A DNA stretch of 64,000 nucleotides, from the NCBI RefSeq assembly GCF_025370875.1, contig NZ_JAMXFD010000010.1, positions 62,001 through 126,000 of the forward strand, written 5' to 3'. How positions within the stretch are numbered: position 1 is the stretch's first letter; the number at the start of each line of letters is the position of its first letter. The DNA comes from Laspinema palackyanum D2c. Lineage in GTDB: Bacteria > Cyanobacteriota > Cyanobacteriia > Cyanobacteriales > Laspinemataceae. Position numbers and translations under genes: made by a program. Of this stretch, positions 27,626 to 36,192 are shown piece by piece. The notes beneath the pieces are model-generated. The model saw nothing but the letters and a program-made list of their open reading frames with translations, was not told the origin of the DNA and searched no databases.

Positions 27626-28588
27626 ATGCTGACTCCTTCTGCCTCCCGTCGGATCACCTACAGTCCCGCCTACACCTTGGTTCCAACCTACGAATGCTTT
27701 AACCGCTGTAGCTACTGCAACTTTCGTCAGGACCCGGGTAAAAGCCCCTGGTTAGAATTACCCGAGGCGGAACAAATCCTGAAATCTCTTATGGGGACTG
27801 GGATTAAGGAAATTTTAATTCTCAGTGGCGAAGTGCATCCGAATTCTGAGAAGCGTCCAGACTGGTGCGATCGCCTTTATGAGTTATGTGAATTGGCCCT
27901 GGGACTAGGATTTCTGCCCCATACCAATGCCGGTCCCCTCAGTTTTCAGGAAATGGCAAAGCTGAAAACCGTTAATGTTTCAATGGGATTAATGGTGGAA
28001 CAGGTGACCCCGAGTTTGGGGGAAACCGTACATCGTCACGCCCCCAGCAAGGTGCCATCCCTGCGACTGCAACAATTAGCATGGGCGGGAGAACTGAAAA
28101 TTCCCTTTACAACGGGATTATTATTGGGAATTGGGGAGACTCCAGGCGATCGCCAAGGGACTTTAGAGGCGATCGGTCAAATTCACCAGCGCTGGGGCCA
28201 TATCCAGGAAGTGATTATCCAACCCTATCGCCTGGGAACTCACCAAAGCGGGGAGGCCCCCAGATTCGACTTGAGGGAATTACCCGCAGAGGTTGCTAGA
28301 GCTAGACAGATTTTACCCGAGGCAGTCGCCTTGCAAGTCCCGCCCAATTTAATTGAGGAACCGGAGATTTTATTAGCTTGCTTAGAGGCGGGATGCCGAG
28401 ATTTAGGCGGAATCGGACCGACGGATGAAGTTAATCCGGACTATCCTCATCTCCAGGTTGATAGACTGAAACGGATATTAGAACCCGCCGGGTGGGAATT
28501 AGTCGAGCGATCGCCGGTTTATCCGCAATATCATCAAGGGTTAAGTCCTCGGCTGCGATCGCACCTGATCCAGGCTGGATATGATTAA
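27626..28588 (+). CDS. cofG: 7,8-didemethyl-8-hydroxy-5-deazariboflavin synthase, CofG subunit
   Basis: CofG is a radical SAM enzyme that, with CofH, makes the deazaflavin chromophore Fo. In cyanobacteria, which mostly lack full F420 pathways, Fo serves as the antenna of DNA photolyase. The cluster-binding motif is CFNRCSYC (CxxxCxxC) within YSPAYTLVPTYECFNRCSYC, near residue 27-34. Other family marks are GEVHPN, GLLLGIGETPGDR and IGPTDEVNPDYPHLQ. Length 320 is normal for a separate CofG. cofH is not in the window. It diverges from psbA with ~150 bp between, so a light-responsive intergenic region is shared. Confidence 0.93.
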   Translation: MLTPSASRRITYSPAYTLVPTYECFNRCSYCNFRQDPGKSPWLELPEAEQILKSLMGTGIKEILILSGEVHPNSEKRPDWCDRLYELCELALGLGFLPHTNAGPLSFQEMAKLKTVNVSMGLMVEQVTPSLGETVHRHAPSKVPSLRLQQLAWAGELKIPFTTGLLLGIGETPGDRQGTLEAIGQIHQRWGHIQEVIIQPYRLGTHQSGEAPRFDLRELPAEVARARQILPEAVALQVPPNLIEEPEILLACLEAGCRDLGGIGPTDEVNPDYPHLQVDRLKRILEPAGWELVERSPVYPQYHQGLSPRLRSHLIQAGYD

Positions 28589-28603
28589 GACGGAACCCGG
28601 CTC

Positions 28604-28775
28604 ATGTTCGTAGTAACGACTTTAGTCGTTGCTCTCTTGTCATGGCTGATGCCATGACAAGCACCATCAGTGACTTCATCGCCGGTTTAGGGGCTGGATC
28701 TTCCAACGAGGTGGGGCGTGACGAAAGCTGACGCTTTCATCACGGGGTAACGACTGAAGTCGTTACTACAAACAT
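28604..28775. repeat. Branched palindromic element, copy C
   Basis: A third full-size member: outer arms ATGTTCGTAGTAACGACT and AGTCGTTACTACAAACAT, inner CTTGTCATGGC/GCCATGACAAG and CGTGACGAAAGC/GCTTTCATCACG hairpins. The core CATGGC/GCCATG is kept while the flanks differ in pairs from copies A and B. The arms are more diverged from each other than in A and B, suggesting an older insertion. Confidence 0.88.
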
Positions 28776-28794
28776 TTGAGGGTGCGGGTTTTTG

Positions 28795-29592
28795 TTAATA
28801 TCCCAGGGCAGTTAAATCCGGTTGCGCGGCGATCGCCACTCGTTCCACCTTAGTTTCCCAAGTGCCATTGGGATAGAGATTAAATAAGCGAAACCCTGGG
28901 GCCGCATCATCTAGGGCAAATTCAATACTTTTCGGCATAAACTGGACACAAGTCGAAGGGGTGGCAAAATAAGCCACATTTTCCCGATAAAACAGTAAAT
29001 TTTGGTGAACATGACCGCAAGCCACCAATTTCACATTGCGATAACGGTCTAAAATTGCAAAAAATGCCTCAGCATTTTCCAGATTAATTTGGTCCAACCA
29101 TTCCGAGTTTACGGGAAACGGGGGATGATGCAGAGCAATAAAGGTGGGCTGTTTTCCCGCTTTATATAACTCCCAGTCCAACCACTCCAAACTCGTCCTT
29201 GAGAGTCGTCCTCCATCGGCCCCGGGTATCTGAGAGTTGAGCAAGATAAAGCGCCAATTGCCCATTTCAAAGGATTTGTCCGCACAAAAGGGAGACTCGG
29301 TTAAAACCGACTCCATCACGGAGAGATTGTCATGATTGCCGGGAACCCAGTAGGTGGGAACTTGCAATGGACGGATTAAATCCCGGAGAACTTGATAAGA
29401 TTCCGGGGTTTCATCTTGAGAGAGGTCTCCGGTGATTAGTAGAAGATCTCGGGCATAATTCAGGGAGAGTAATCCCCTTAAAACCGCTTCAAAGGATGAA
29501 AGGGTGGGGACTCCAAGCAATTTGCGATCGGGGCGGGCAAATAAATGAAGATCCGTGATTTGAGCTAATCGCAAAGGAGGGGCTGGGATCAT
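28795..29592 (-). CDS. Calcineurin-like phosphodiesterase (CpdA-like)
   Basis: 265 residues with the full two-metal phosphoesterase set: ITDLHL (D-x-H), ITGDLSQD (GD), WVPGNHDN (GNHD/E), LHHPPFP (HH) and CGHVHQN (GHxH). Sequence and length resemble the class III cyclic-nucleotide phosphodiesterase CpdA, which cleaves cAMP in bacteria, but many relatives act on other phosphodiesters. Cytosolic. The start ATG at 29592 is followed directly by the metal-site strand, so no longer start is likely. It points away from the tRNA-Cys gene. Confidence 0.85.
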   Translation of the reverse strand: MIPAPPLRLAQITDLHLFARPDRKLLGVPTLSSFEAVLRGLLSLNYARDLLLITGDLSQDETPESYQVLRDLIRPLQVPTYWVPGNHDNLSVMESVLTESPFCADKSFEMGNWRFILLNSQIPGADGGRLSRTSLEWLDWELYKAGKQPTFIALHHPPFPVNSEWLDQINLENAEAFFAILDRYRNVKLVACGHVHQNLLFYRENVAYFATPSTCVQFMPKSIEFALDDAAPGFRLFNLYPNGTWETKVERVAIAAQPDLTALGY

Positions 29593-29710
29593 TGCTAGGC
29601 AAACAAACGGGCAACTCCATTAATCATACAGGTACTATGTCAATCCCGATGAACAGAATGCCCCAACCAACAGAGGCGATCGCCTGGACTAAGATTTTTG
29701 CCCACGGCTC

Positions 29711-29738
29711 TTGCGTCCTGACCAAACTCTGCTACAAT
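29711..29738 (+). promoter_or_regulatory. tRNA-Cys promoter
   Basis: TTGCGT and TACAAT are separated by 16 bp and end 21 bp before the mature tRNA 5' end, a fitting distance. Confidence 0.5.
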
Positions 29739-29759
29739 AGAAATTCATGACACAAAAGC

Positions 29760-29830
<71 letters not shown>

Positions 29831-29918
29831 TTGTAAAATCAAAGCATTTCGCAGTCGCCTTCCCGGGCGATTTTTGGTTTTGGGGTCAAATCGCTCCCCC
29901 TACAGGGCCATTGCGAGG

Positions 29919-30821
29919 TTAAAGTCGGGGCATCCATTCCAGGGCAATCCCAAAGCGAGTATCGTTATCCCCATCCGCATCGTGACGCCGGATATCCGTG
30001 GAGAGGCGAAATTGAGGCGTGATGGCATACCCGACGGCCAAAGTCCCCACCCCGACAGTCTGATCACCACCTATCCCCACCACGCTATATCCTAAAGACA
30101 AATCTGCCCCACCTGTGCGCGAGAGCACCAACATAGCGCGTCCCCCCAATTCCACTCCACTGGTGGAGTAAGATTCTCCCTCAATGTGACGATATCCCAC
30201 CACGGGTGCTAGATTGAAATACCCTCCCAAGGGCAGCACATAATAACGCAACTGAGCACCGCCACCGGAAAATCCCCCACTTCCGGCAAAATAATCTCCA
30301 CTGACGGTTAATCGGGTGTCCCCGAGGAATAGATCTTCTACCCCGACATTTACGCCACTGCCGTCATCGGAGGAGGTGACTTGGGCATATCCCACCCGCA
30401 CTCGGGTCCGAAAACTGGGGTCATTGTGAATCTCTTCTAAGACATTTGGCACTTCTTGTAACCACCGTTGGAGGACCGGACTGCCTTCGATGATTTCCGG
30501 ACTCAAGTCCAGGGTCTGGGAGTTCAAGGGTTCTGAATCCAGGGGGGAGTTATCAACCTGGGCTAACAGGGGCCTCGCCGATGCCACAGGAGTCCCGCCC
30601 CAATTCCCGGCCAGATGCAGGGCCAGATAAACCAAACCGACACTGCACTTGAAGGGATAACCCTTTAGTCTTCTGGGGAAAAGGGAACTCAGGGATTGAA
30701 ACAATGGCACAGACTCAGAAATTCTACTGCTTTCCTGGGTTCTCTGCTTTCCCTTGACTGTACAGGGAGAGGAAACCGGATCTGGCATCGGCAGGGAGTC
30801 CCGATGGGTTGGATTAGGCAT
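29919..30821 (-). CDS. Putative outer-membrane beta-barrel protein
   Basis: About 300 residues if started at the ATG at 30821 (MPNPTHRDSLPMPDPVSS); the frame is open to 30986, but that extension is low-complexity. A hydrophobic segment (VGLVYLALHLAGNWG) that could be an internal signal lies near residue 60-75, followed by ARPLLAQ. The C-terminal ~170 residues alternate polar and hydrophobic residues with many Gly and aromatic residues (for example RLTVSGDYFAGSGGF, AMLVLSRTGGADLSLGYS) and end in a hydrophobic residue, which is beta-barrel-like. The family is not recognised; start uncertain. Confidence 0.55.
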   Translation of the reverse strand: MPNPTHRDSLPMPDPVSSPCTVKGKQRTQESSRISESVPLFQSLSSLFPRRLKGYPFKCSVGLVYLALHLAGNWGGTPVASARPLLAQVDNSPLDSEPLNSQTLDLSPEIIEGSPVLQRWLQEVPNVLEEIHNDPSFRTRVRVGYAQVTSSDDGSGVNVGVEDLFLGDTRLTVSGDYFAGSGGFSGGGAQLRYYVLPLGGYFNLAPVVGYRHIEGESYSTSGVELGGRAMLVLSRTGGADLSLGYSVVGIGGDQTVGVGTLAVGYAITPQFRLSTDIRRHDADGDNDTRFGIALEWMPRL

Positions 30822-31099
30822 AGTCTTGAACTCGGATGAATGAGCAACGGCATGGTTAGTATGACATGAACAAATACGCCACCTGGGAGGGTTGAGTCTG
30901 GAAAGGGGTGGCGTTATTAGCAGAATGGACCAAACCGGGTTTAAACTCGGTCTAGGCATCGGATCGCGATTATAACTTGTCATCAAGGCCGATCGCCCGT
31001 TGAGTTACCCAGGGGGTTTAAGGACGATCGGCCTCCCATCTCTGGCGATAACTACAAGAATTATACAATAATCGGGTACTCAGTTGCCTGAAATTCTCA

Positions 31100-31643
31100 C
31101 ATTGCATTTATTTTGCCTGATTATTCCACAGCCTATTCCCGATTTCTTGCCTTGCCCGCGTGAATTCACCCTCCAAGCCTACGGGTTTAGGCCAGATTAA
31201 CCGGACTGGATATCAGGAAATGAGTTGATTTTGCGGCGATCGACGCTCTCCCTTTGTAAGACGGAAAACAACTCAATTTCTCACCTAGTTCCCTAGTCTC
31301 CTCAAATTAAACGATTCCAAACCTGAGCCAAGGGTATAAAATAAAAATAAAACCTACCACCCGAGTCAAACCGACAGATTCAACCCTCTTTTTAGCGCGA
31401 ACCCTAATCTGTAGAAATCAAGGGTTCCAAAATAGAGCCTGAAATCCTTGACAGCTCAAGCTTTGAGCGCTATTCACCCGGTCTTTCGGTTCGCGCAAAT
31501 GTTGAAACCTATATGGGGAGATGATTTAAGAGTAAAATGAACCCGACCTATTTACAACTTGGCCTCTGTAATGGTATTTTTATTCCATGTTCGCGAAAAT
31601 GCACCTTGAAAACTTCATATACCAAAGGTTTCAACCACCGGCT
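31100..31643 (+). promoter_or_regulatory. CRISPR leader with candidate promoter
   Basis: The ~540 bp before the first repeat has no gene. The orientation of the array (repeats end ATTGAAAC, the usual crRNA 5' handle) places the leader here. TTGACA at 31448-31453 and TATTCA at 31471-31476 are 17 bp apart and form a plausible promoter ~170 bp before the first repeat. Confidence 0.5.
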
Positions 31644-34009
31644 GTCTCAATGGCCCTAAATCCCTTTCAGGGATTGAAACCTATTTCTATAACGCTCATC
31701 GGCAACAAAGTTTTGTCTCAATGGCCCTAAATCCCTTTCAGGGATTGAAACAAATCATGGGCTGGGAAGTTGGCGGGGGTTTCGATGGTCTCAATGGCCC
31801 TAAATCCCTTTCAGGGATTGAAACCTCATGGACTGTATGTTAACCCCGAAAACCTTGAGTCTCAATGGCCCTAAATCCCTTTCAGGGATTGAAACGTTGA
31901 ATGTCCGCTCAAGTTCCTCAATAAATTCAGTCTCAATGGCCCTAAATCCCTTTCAGGGATTGAAACAAAACATGGAAAAATTCTTAGACGCGATTAACAG
32001 CCGGGAGTCTCAATGGCCCTAAATCCCTTTCAGGGATTGAAACTTAAATTATTTCTCCTCTTTCTATCGCTTCGTTATCAGTCTCAATGGCCCTAAATCC
32101 CTTTCAGGGATTGAAACGATTAATGATTTGGGAGATACAAATGGATTTGGCATAATCCCCCGTCTCAATGGCCCTAAATCCCTTTCAGGGATTGAAACAC
32201 GCACAAATCGAAGCTCGAAACCCGCTCGGTGTAGTCTCAATGGCCCTAAATCCCTTTCAGGGATTGAAACCCTCTCTCGCATTGTTAGCCCCAGGGCTTC
32301 ATCAAGTCTCAATGGCCCTAAATCCCTTTCAGGGATTGAAACCCATGTCCTAAATCTGCGGTTTGTGCGCGAAGTAGTCTCAATGGCCCTAAATCCCTTT
32401 CAGGGATTGAAACTCGGCATATACAGCCATAAACCTGTGAGAATTGGGTCCCGTCTCAATGGCCCTAAATCCCTTTCAGGGATTGAAACATGGCGGGAGA
32501 ATGACCCAACCATGCCGCGACCTGCTGGGTCTCAATGGCCCTAAATCCCTTTCAGGGATTGAAACAAATTTCATCTTGGGGCGGCTGACGGAACTTTCTC
32601 AATTCGTCTCAATGGCCCTAAATCCCTTTCAGGGATTGAAACTTGGGTGGTGCGCTCGGAGAGGCTACAGGGCGGATGTCTCAATGGCCCTAAATCCCTT
32701 TCAGGGATTGAAACAGCTGTCTTTACCAGGATGGCGATGAACAACCCAGGTCTCAATGGCCCTAAATCCCTTTCAGGGATTGAAACAAAGGCAGGCCAAA
32801 GGCAGAACGCGGATCCGCGTAAGTCTCAATGGCCCTAAATCCCTTTCAGGGATTGAAACTGATTCGGATTGAGCGATCGCACTGGATTTACTCTCGTCTC
32901 AATGGCCCTAAATCCCTTTCAGGGATTGAAACCTGGGATTCAATCTGCCAAATAAATAAGTTTGGGGTCTCAATGGCCCTAAATCCCTTTCAGGGATTGA
33001 AACTAACCAATTGCCAGCCAGCCGGAAGGCTATCCTCGTCTCAATGGCCCTAAATCCCTTTCAGGGATTGAAACGCGGTGAATCTTCGCCTCAACAGCGA
33101 ACCCGGAAATGTCTCAATGGCCCTAAATCCCTTTCAGGGATTGAAACCGGGCTGGAGGAAGCGAGGAAGACTGTAGAGCCTTCATCCGTCTCAATGGCCC
33201 TAAATCCCTTTCAGGGATTGAAACTTTGATTGGTTCTTCTTCGGTTGGGGAATTGGTTGGTCTCAATGGCCCTAAATCCCTTTCAGGGATTGAAACGCGC
33301 CGGTGTGAATGGAGCGAATTCCACTATTTGTCTCAATGGCCCTAAATCCCTTTCAGGGATTGAAACGAGACCGTTGAACCTGTTCAGCTTCAATAGCCTG
33401 GTCTCAATGGCCCTAAATCCCTTTCAGGGATTGAAACTTTCTCCCAGTCCTCAACTTTTTTCTCTAATTCGTCTCAATGGCCCTAAATCCCTTTCAGGGA
33501 TTGAAACACTTCGGTATGCGAAGACCAAGGATGGACCATTTGTCTCAATGGCCCTAAATCCCTTTCAGGGATTGAAACCTGAAGCCTTGGCGTATCTCTC
33601 AAACCCGCAGGTCTCAATGGCCCTAAATCCCTTTCAGGGATTGAAACAGAGACATCATACACGACAGCAAAAGAGCCTAACCGAGTCTCAATGGCCCTAA
33701 ATCCCTTTCAGGGATTGAAACGAAGGATTCTTGTAGCTTGATAATGCCATTGTTGGTCTCAATGGCCCTAAATCCCTTTCAGGGATTGAAACGACCAAAA
33801 GAAGCTGTACTCCTACTTTTGGTCCCGGTCTCAATGGCCCTAAATCCCTTTCAGGGATTGAAACAGGTTTACCTGGCCAAATCCGGCTCCTCCCTTGGTC
33901 TCAATGGCCCTAAATCCCTTTCAGGGATTGAAACCTCAGATTGCTTGCAAGACTCTTTTTCTGGAATCAAGGGTCTCAATGGCCCTAAATCCCTTTCAGG
34001 GATTGAAAC
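31644..34009 (+). CRISPR. CRISPR array, 33 repeats, 32 spacers
   Basis: Thirty-three copies of a 37-bp repeat run from GTCTCAATGGCCCTAAATCC to CTTTCAGGGATTGAAAC; all look identical, including the last. Spacers are 32-44 bp (most 33-40). The repeat has an internal palindrome CCCTTTCAGGG and ends in ATTGAAAC, the 8-nt handle typical of cyanobacterial type I-D and type III systems, so transcription is left to right. No cas gene lies within 30 kb on either side in this window, so subtype cannot be set and processing must rely on Cas proteins encoded elsewhere. I saw no spacer that obviously matches another part of the window. Confidence 0.98.
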
Positions 34010-34301
34010 TGGCAAATTCCGGGGGTTAACTTTGCCTGGGGAGTATTGGAAGCCTGAACATCATCACATTGTCGGAAGTCGCGGGACCAATGCCATGATT
34101 GGGAAGTATCGGGGACAGCAGGCGCAACAACAAGTGCAAGAGATCCACAGGAACTACTATGACCAGATGAACTTTGAGATTAAGCTGGATCTGCGCGGGC
34201 AAAAGGAACTTTCCCCGGAAAATTTAGCGACCTTTGAACGGATTGTGGGCGATCGCAATCGTCCTTTTGCTTGGCCCCTCTTTGCTGAATCCACCGATTA
34301 G
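34010..34301 (+). pseudogene. Truncated reading frame directly after the CRISPR array
   Basis: Immediately after the last repeat a frame runs ~97 codons to a TAG: LPGEYWKPEHHHIVGSRG, then GQQAQQQVQEIHRNYYDQ and NRPFAWPLFAESTD at the end. It has the composition of a real protein and a His-rich HHHIVGSRG segment reminiscent of small nucleases, but no start codon or N-terminus: upstream the frame reads only into repeats and spacers. An internal ATG at about 34095 would leave ~68 residues. I take it as the 3' remainder of a gene cut by the array end. Family not recognised. Confidence 0.5.
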
Positions 34302-34355
34302 ACCTCTGGCTTTCATGAAGTAGAGCTCCCCACCGGCAACCCTCCTATAACCAAT

Positions 34356-34383
34356 AAAAACGGCTCTGCGGTCAGCAGAGCCG
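34356..34383 (-). terminator. acsF terminator
   Basis: On the minus strand CGGCTCTGC-TGACC-GCAGAGCCG is a perfect 9-bp stem followed by TTTTTATT, 39 bp after the acsF stop. Confidence 0.85.
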
Positions 34384-34421
34384 AAAGACGAAACAACAGA
34401 GGAGCGAAACCGGAAAACTAT

Positions 34422-35498
34422 CTAGTGAGCCAACCCTTGTTCTGCGGTTTTATCAATAGGCTTCAACAAATAAAGCCGCACGATTTGCCAGACAGTTGAG
34501 ATGTAAAGGGGTAGCTTCTGGAAAAACTGCACGATCTTAGGCTGGTTAGAACCTGCGATTTCTGCTATTTTAGCATTATTTTGCGTGCAAGTATCCAATC
34601 GGGCAAAGAACTCTGGATGATCCACATCCAAAATTACCGGGAAAACCCGTCCCGCATTTTCATTTGTCTTGCGGATGACGTGAATATCATACTCACGCGC
34701 ATCGAGACCGAGCACCGCGTAGAATCCGGAACGCTGAATATCATTCAAAAACATGGTAGCAAAAACCGAGAGTAAAAAGAAACGGCTCCACAGTTTTGCT
34801 TTCCAATCGTTTAAGATTTCAGGCTGGGCCTTCATCAAGGCATCAAAGAAGTCGCCGTGGCGGTTTTCATCCTGACACCAGTTTTCAAAGAAGCGGAAAA
34901 TTGGATAAATCCGATGTTCAGGATGCGCTTCCAAATGCCGATAAATGGTGATATAGCGCCAATACCCAATTTTTTCCGATAAATAGGTCGCGTAGAAGAT
35001 GAATTTCGGCTTAAAAAAGGTGTATTTCTTACTTTTGGTTAAAAATCCCAAATCCAGGGATAGTTTGAAGTCACTCATCGCCTTGTTTAGGAATCCGGCG
35101 TGACGTGCCTCATCTCGGGACATCAGCAAAAAGCACTCAGCTAGAACCGGATTTTTGTCTTTGAGCTTGCGTGCGAGTTCCTTGTAAAGAAGAAACCCAG
35201 AAAACTCAGCGGTGCAAGAGCGTTCCAGAAATTCGATGAACAGTTGACGAGTTTCCCCATCAATCCCATCCCAAGATTGGTTGAACTCTTCATCCCGAAC
35301 GAAGTGGTGCCGGTTGTAGTCGGCGCGGAACTCTTCGAGAATGGCTTGGAGTTCGTCTTCGTTGGGGGAGATGTCCATCCGCGCCATCTCATCAAAGTCC
35401 GTGGTGTAGAAGCGCGGCGTCAGGATGGTGTCCTTGGCGGGAGCTTTAACCCCCGGGCGGATTTCTTCAAACGCAGGTTTCTTTAGGGAATCTACCAT
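34422..35498 (-). CDS. acsF: Mg-protoporphyrin IX monomethyl ester (oxidative) cyclase
   Basis: The aerobic cyclase forms the fifth ring of chlorophyll (isocyclic ring) using O2 and a diiron site. 358 residues is the normal length. The diiron ligands appear in a ferritin-like pattern: [31 protein letters not shown] (ExxH) and [18 protein letters not shown] (ExxH). The N-terminus [21 protein letters not shown] is characteristic. In cyanobacteria one copy usually works in air and a second under low oxygen; which this is cannot be told. It has its own terminator and no adjacent partner (Ycf54 is not seen). Confidence 0.97.
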   Translation of the reverse strand: MVDSLKKPAFEEIRPGVKAPAKDTILTPRFYTTDFDEMARMDISPNEDELQAILEEFRADYNRHHFVRDEEFNQSWDGIDGETRQLFIEFLERSCTAEFSGFLLYKELARKLKDKNPVLAECFLLMSRDEARHAGFLNKAMSDFKLSLDLGFLTKSKKYTFFKPKFIFYATYLSEKIGYWRYITIYRHLEAHPEHRIYPIFRFFENWCQDENRHGDFFDALMKAQPEILNDWKAKLWSRFFLLSVFATMFLNDIQRSGFYAVLGLDAREYDIHVIRKTNENAGRVFPVILDVDHPEFFARLDTCTQNNAKIAEIAGSNQPKIVQFFQKLPLYISTVWQIVRLYLLKPIDKTAEQGLAH

Positions 35499-36192
35499 AG
35501 GTGTCGGTGAGGGTGGTGTTATAGCTGATTTGCTTTAGGCGAGGTGGAGACCGACTCAGAAGCTACGCCAAAGGCGCGACCTCTTGATGCGGATCGCTCG
35601 GCATTTTGATGAATGATGCCTGGTTACGAACTCCAGTCTACCAGGGTATGAGACTTTGGGAACAGTCCAAGGGGTAAAAATTCACAAAACCACGTCAATT
35701 TTTGTAAAGTTTGGGGGAAAAATTCGCCAGGGAAAAGCCCACCGAGGAGAGAAAGGCGGTTGAGAGGAGGGCTGTTTGAGGCTCTCCATCGTCGGGGAAG
35801 GGGTTCAGAGGGGCATGGGGGAGGGGCTTACAAGTGATTTTCCGGTCCCCTCCCCTGTGTCTTGGTCCGGGTTAGGGTGGGGTCTCCGTGACGTGGCGCT
35901 TCCCTACGGGATAGTTCCGCTTACCGCCCCGTCAAGCACTCATGAGAGGCGATCGCCACCTCTGCCCGTGGACCCTCCTACCCAGCCATTCTAAGTGAGG
36001 AGCGCTCGCTCTTGCGCGTGGACCCCACCCTAACCCGGACCTTGCTAAGGGGAGGGGACCATCAGGTGCAGTGAGCGTAAAAACCTACCCTTGGACGTGG
36101 GGGAGGGGTGAGGATTCCTCCGAGGAGGACAAGCATCTTGAGGGGGAGTTGTGCCAACATGAAAGCACAGGCATCACTATCGCTTATTGTTT
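35499..36192. other. Gene-free stretch with an inverted-repeat element
   Basis: About 690 bp between the divergent acsF and kinase genes. The acsF promoter must lie at its left end. Most of the rest is the element at 35844-36060. No small gene was recognised. Confidence 0.55.
35844..36060. repeat. MITE-like inverted-repeat element, 217 bp
   Basis: The left end reads GGTCCCCTCCCCT, 7 unmatched bases, then GGTCCGGGTTAGGGTGGGGTC; the right end is its complement (GACCCCACCCTAACCCGGACC ... AGGGGAGGGGACC). Arms are ~40 bp with one mismatched block; the ~130-bp centre has no coding capacity. It resembles a non-autonomous mobile element or large cruciform. No other copy is in the window. Confidence 0.75.

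Noticed and set aside
31828-33700. Open frames through the CRISPR array reading NGPKSLSGIET or VSMALNPFQGLK repeatedly
   Set aside because: They are translations of the 37-bp repeat and spacers, in both directions; there is no independent start or ribosome-binding site and no conserved protein.
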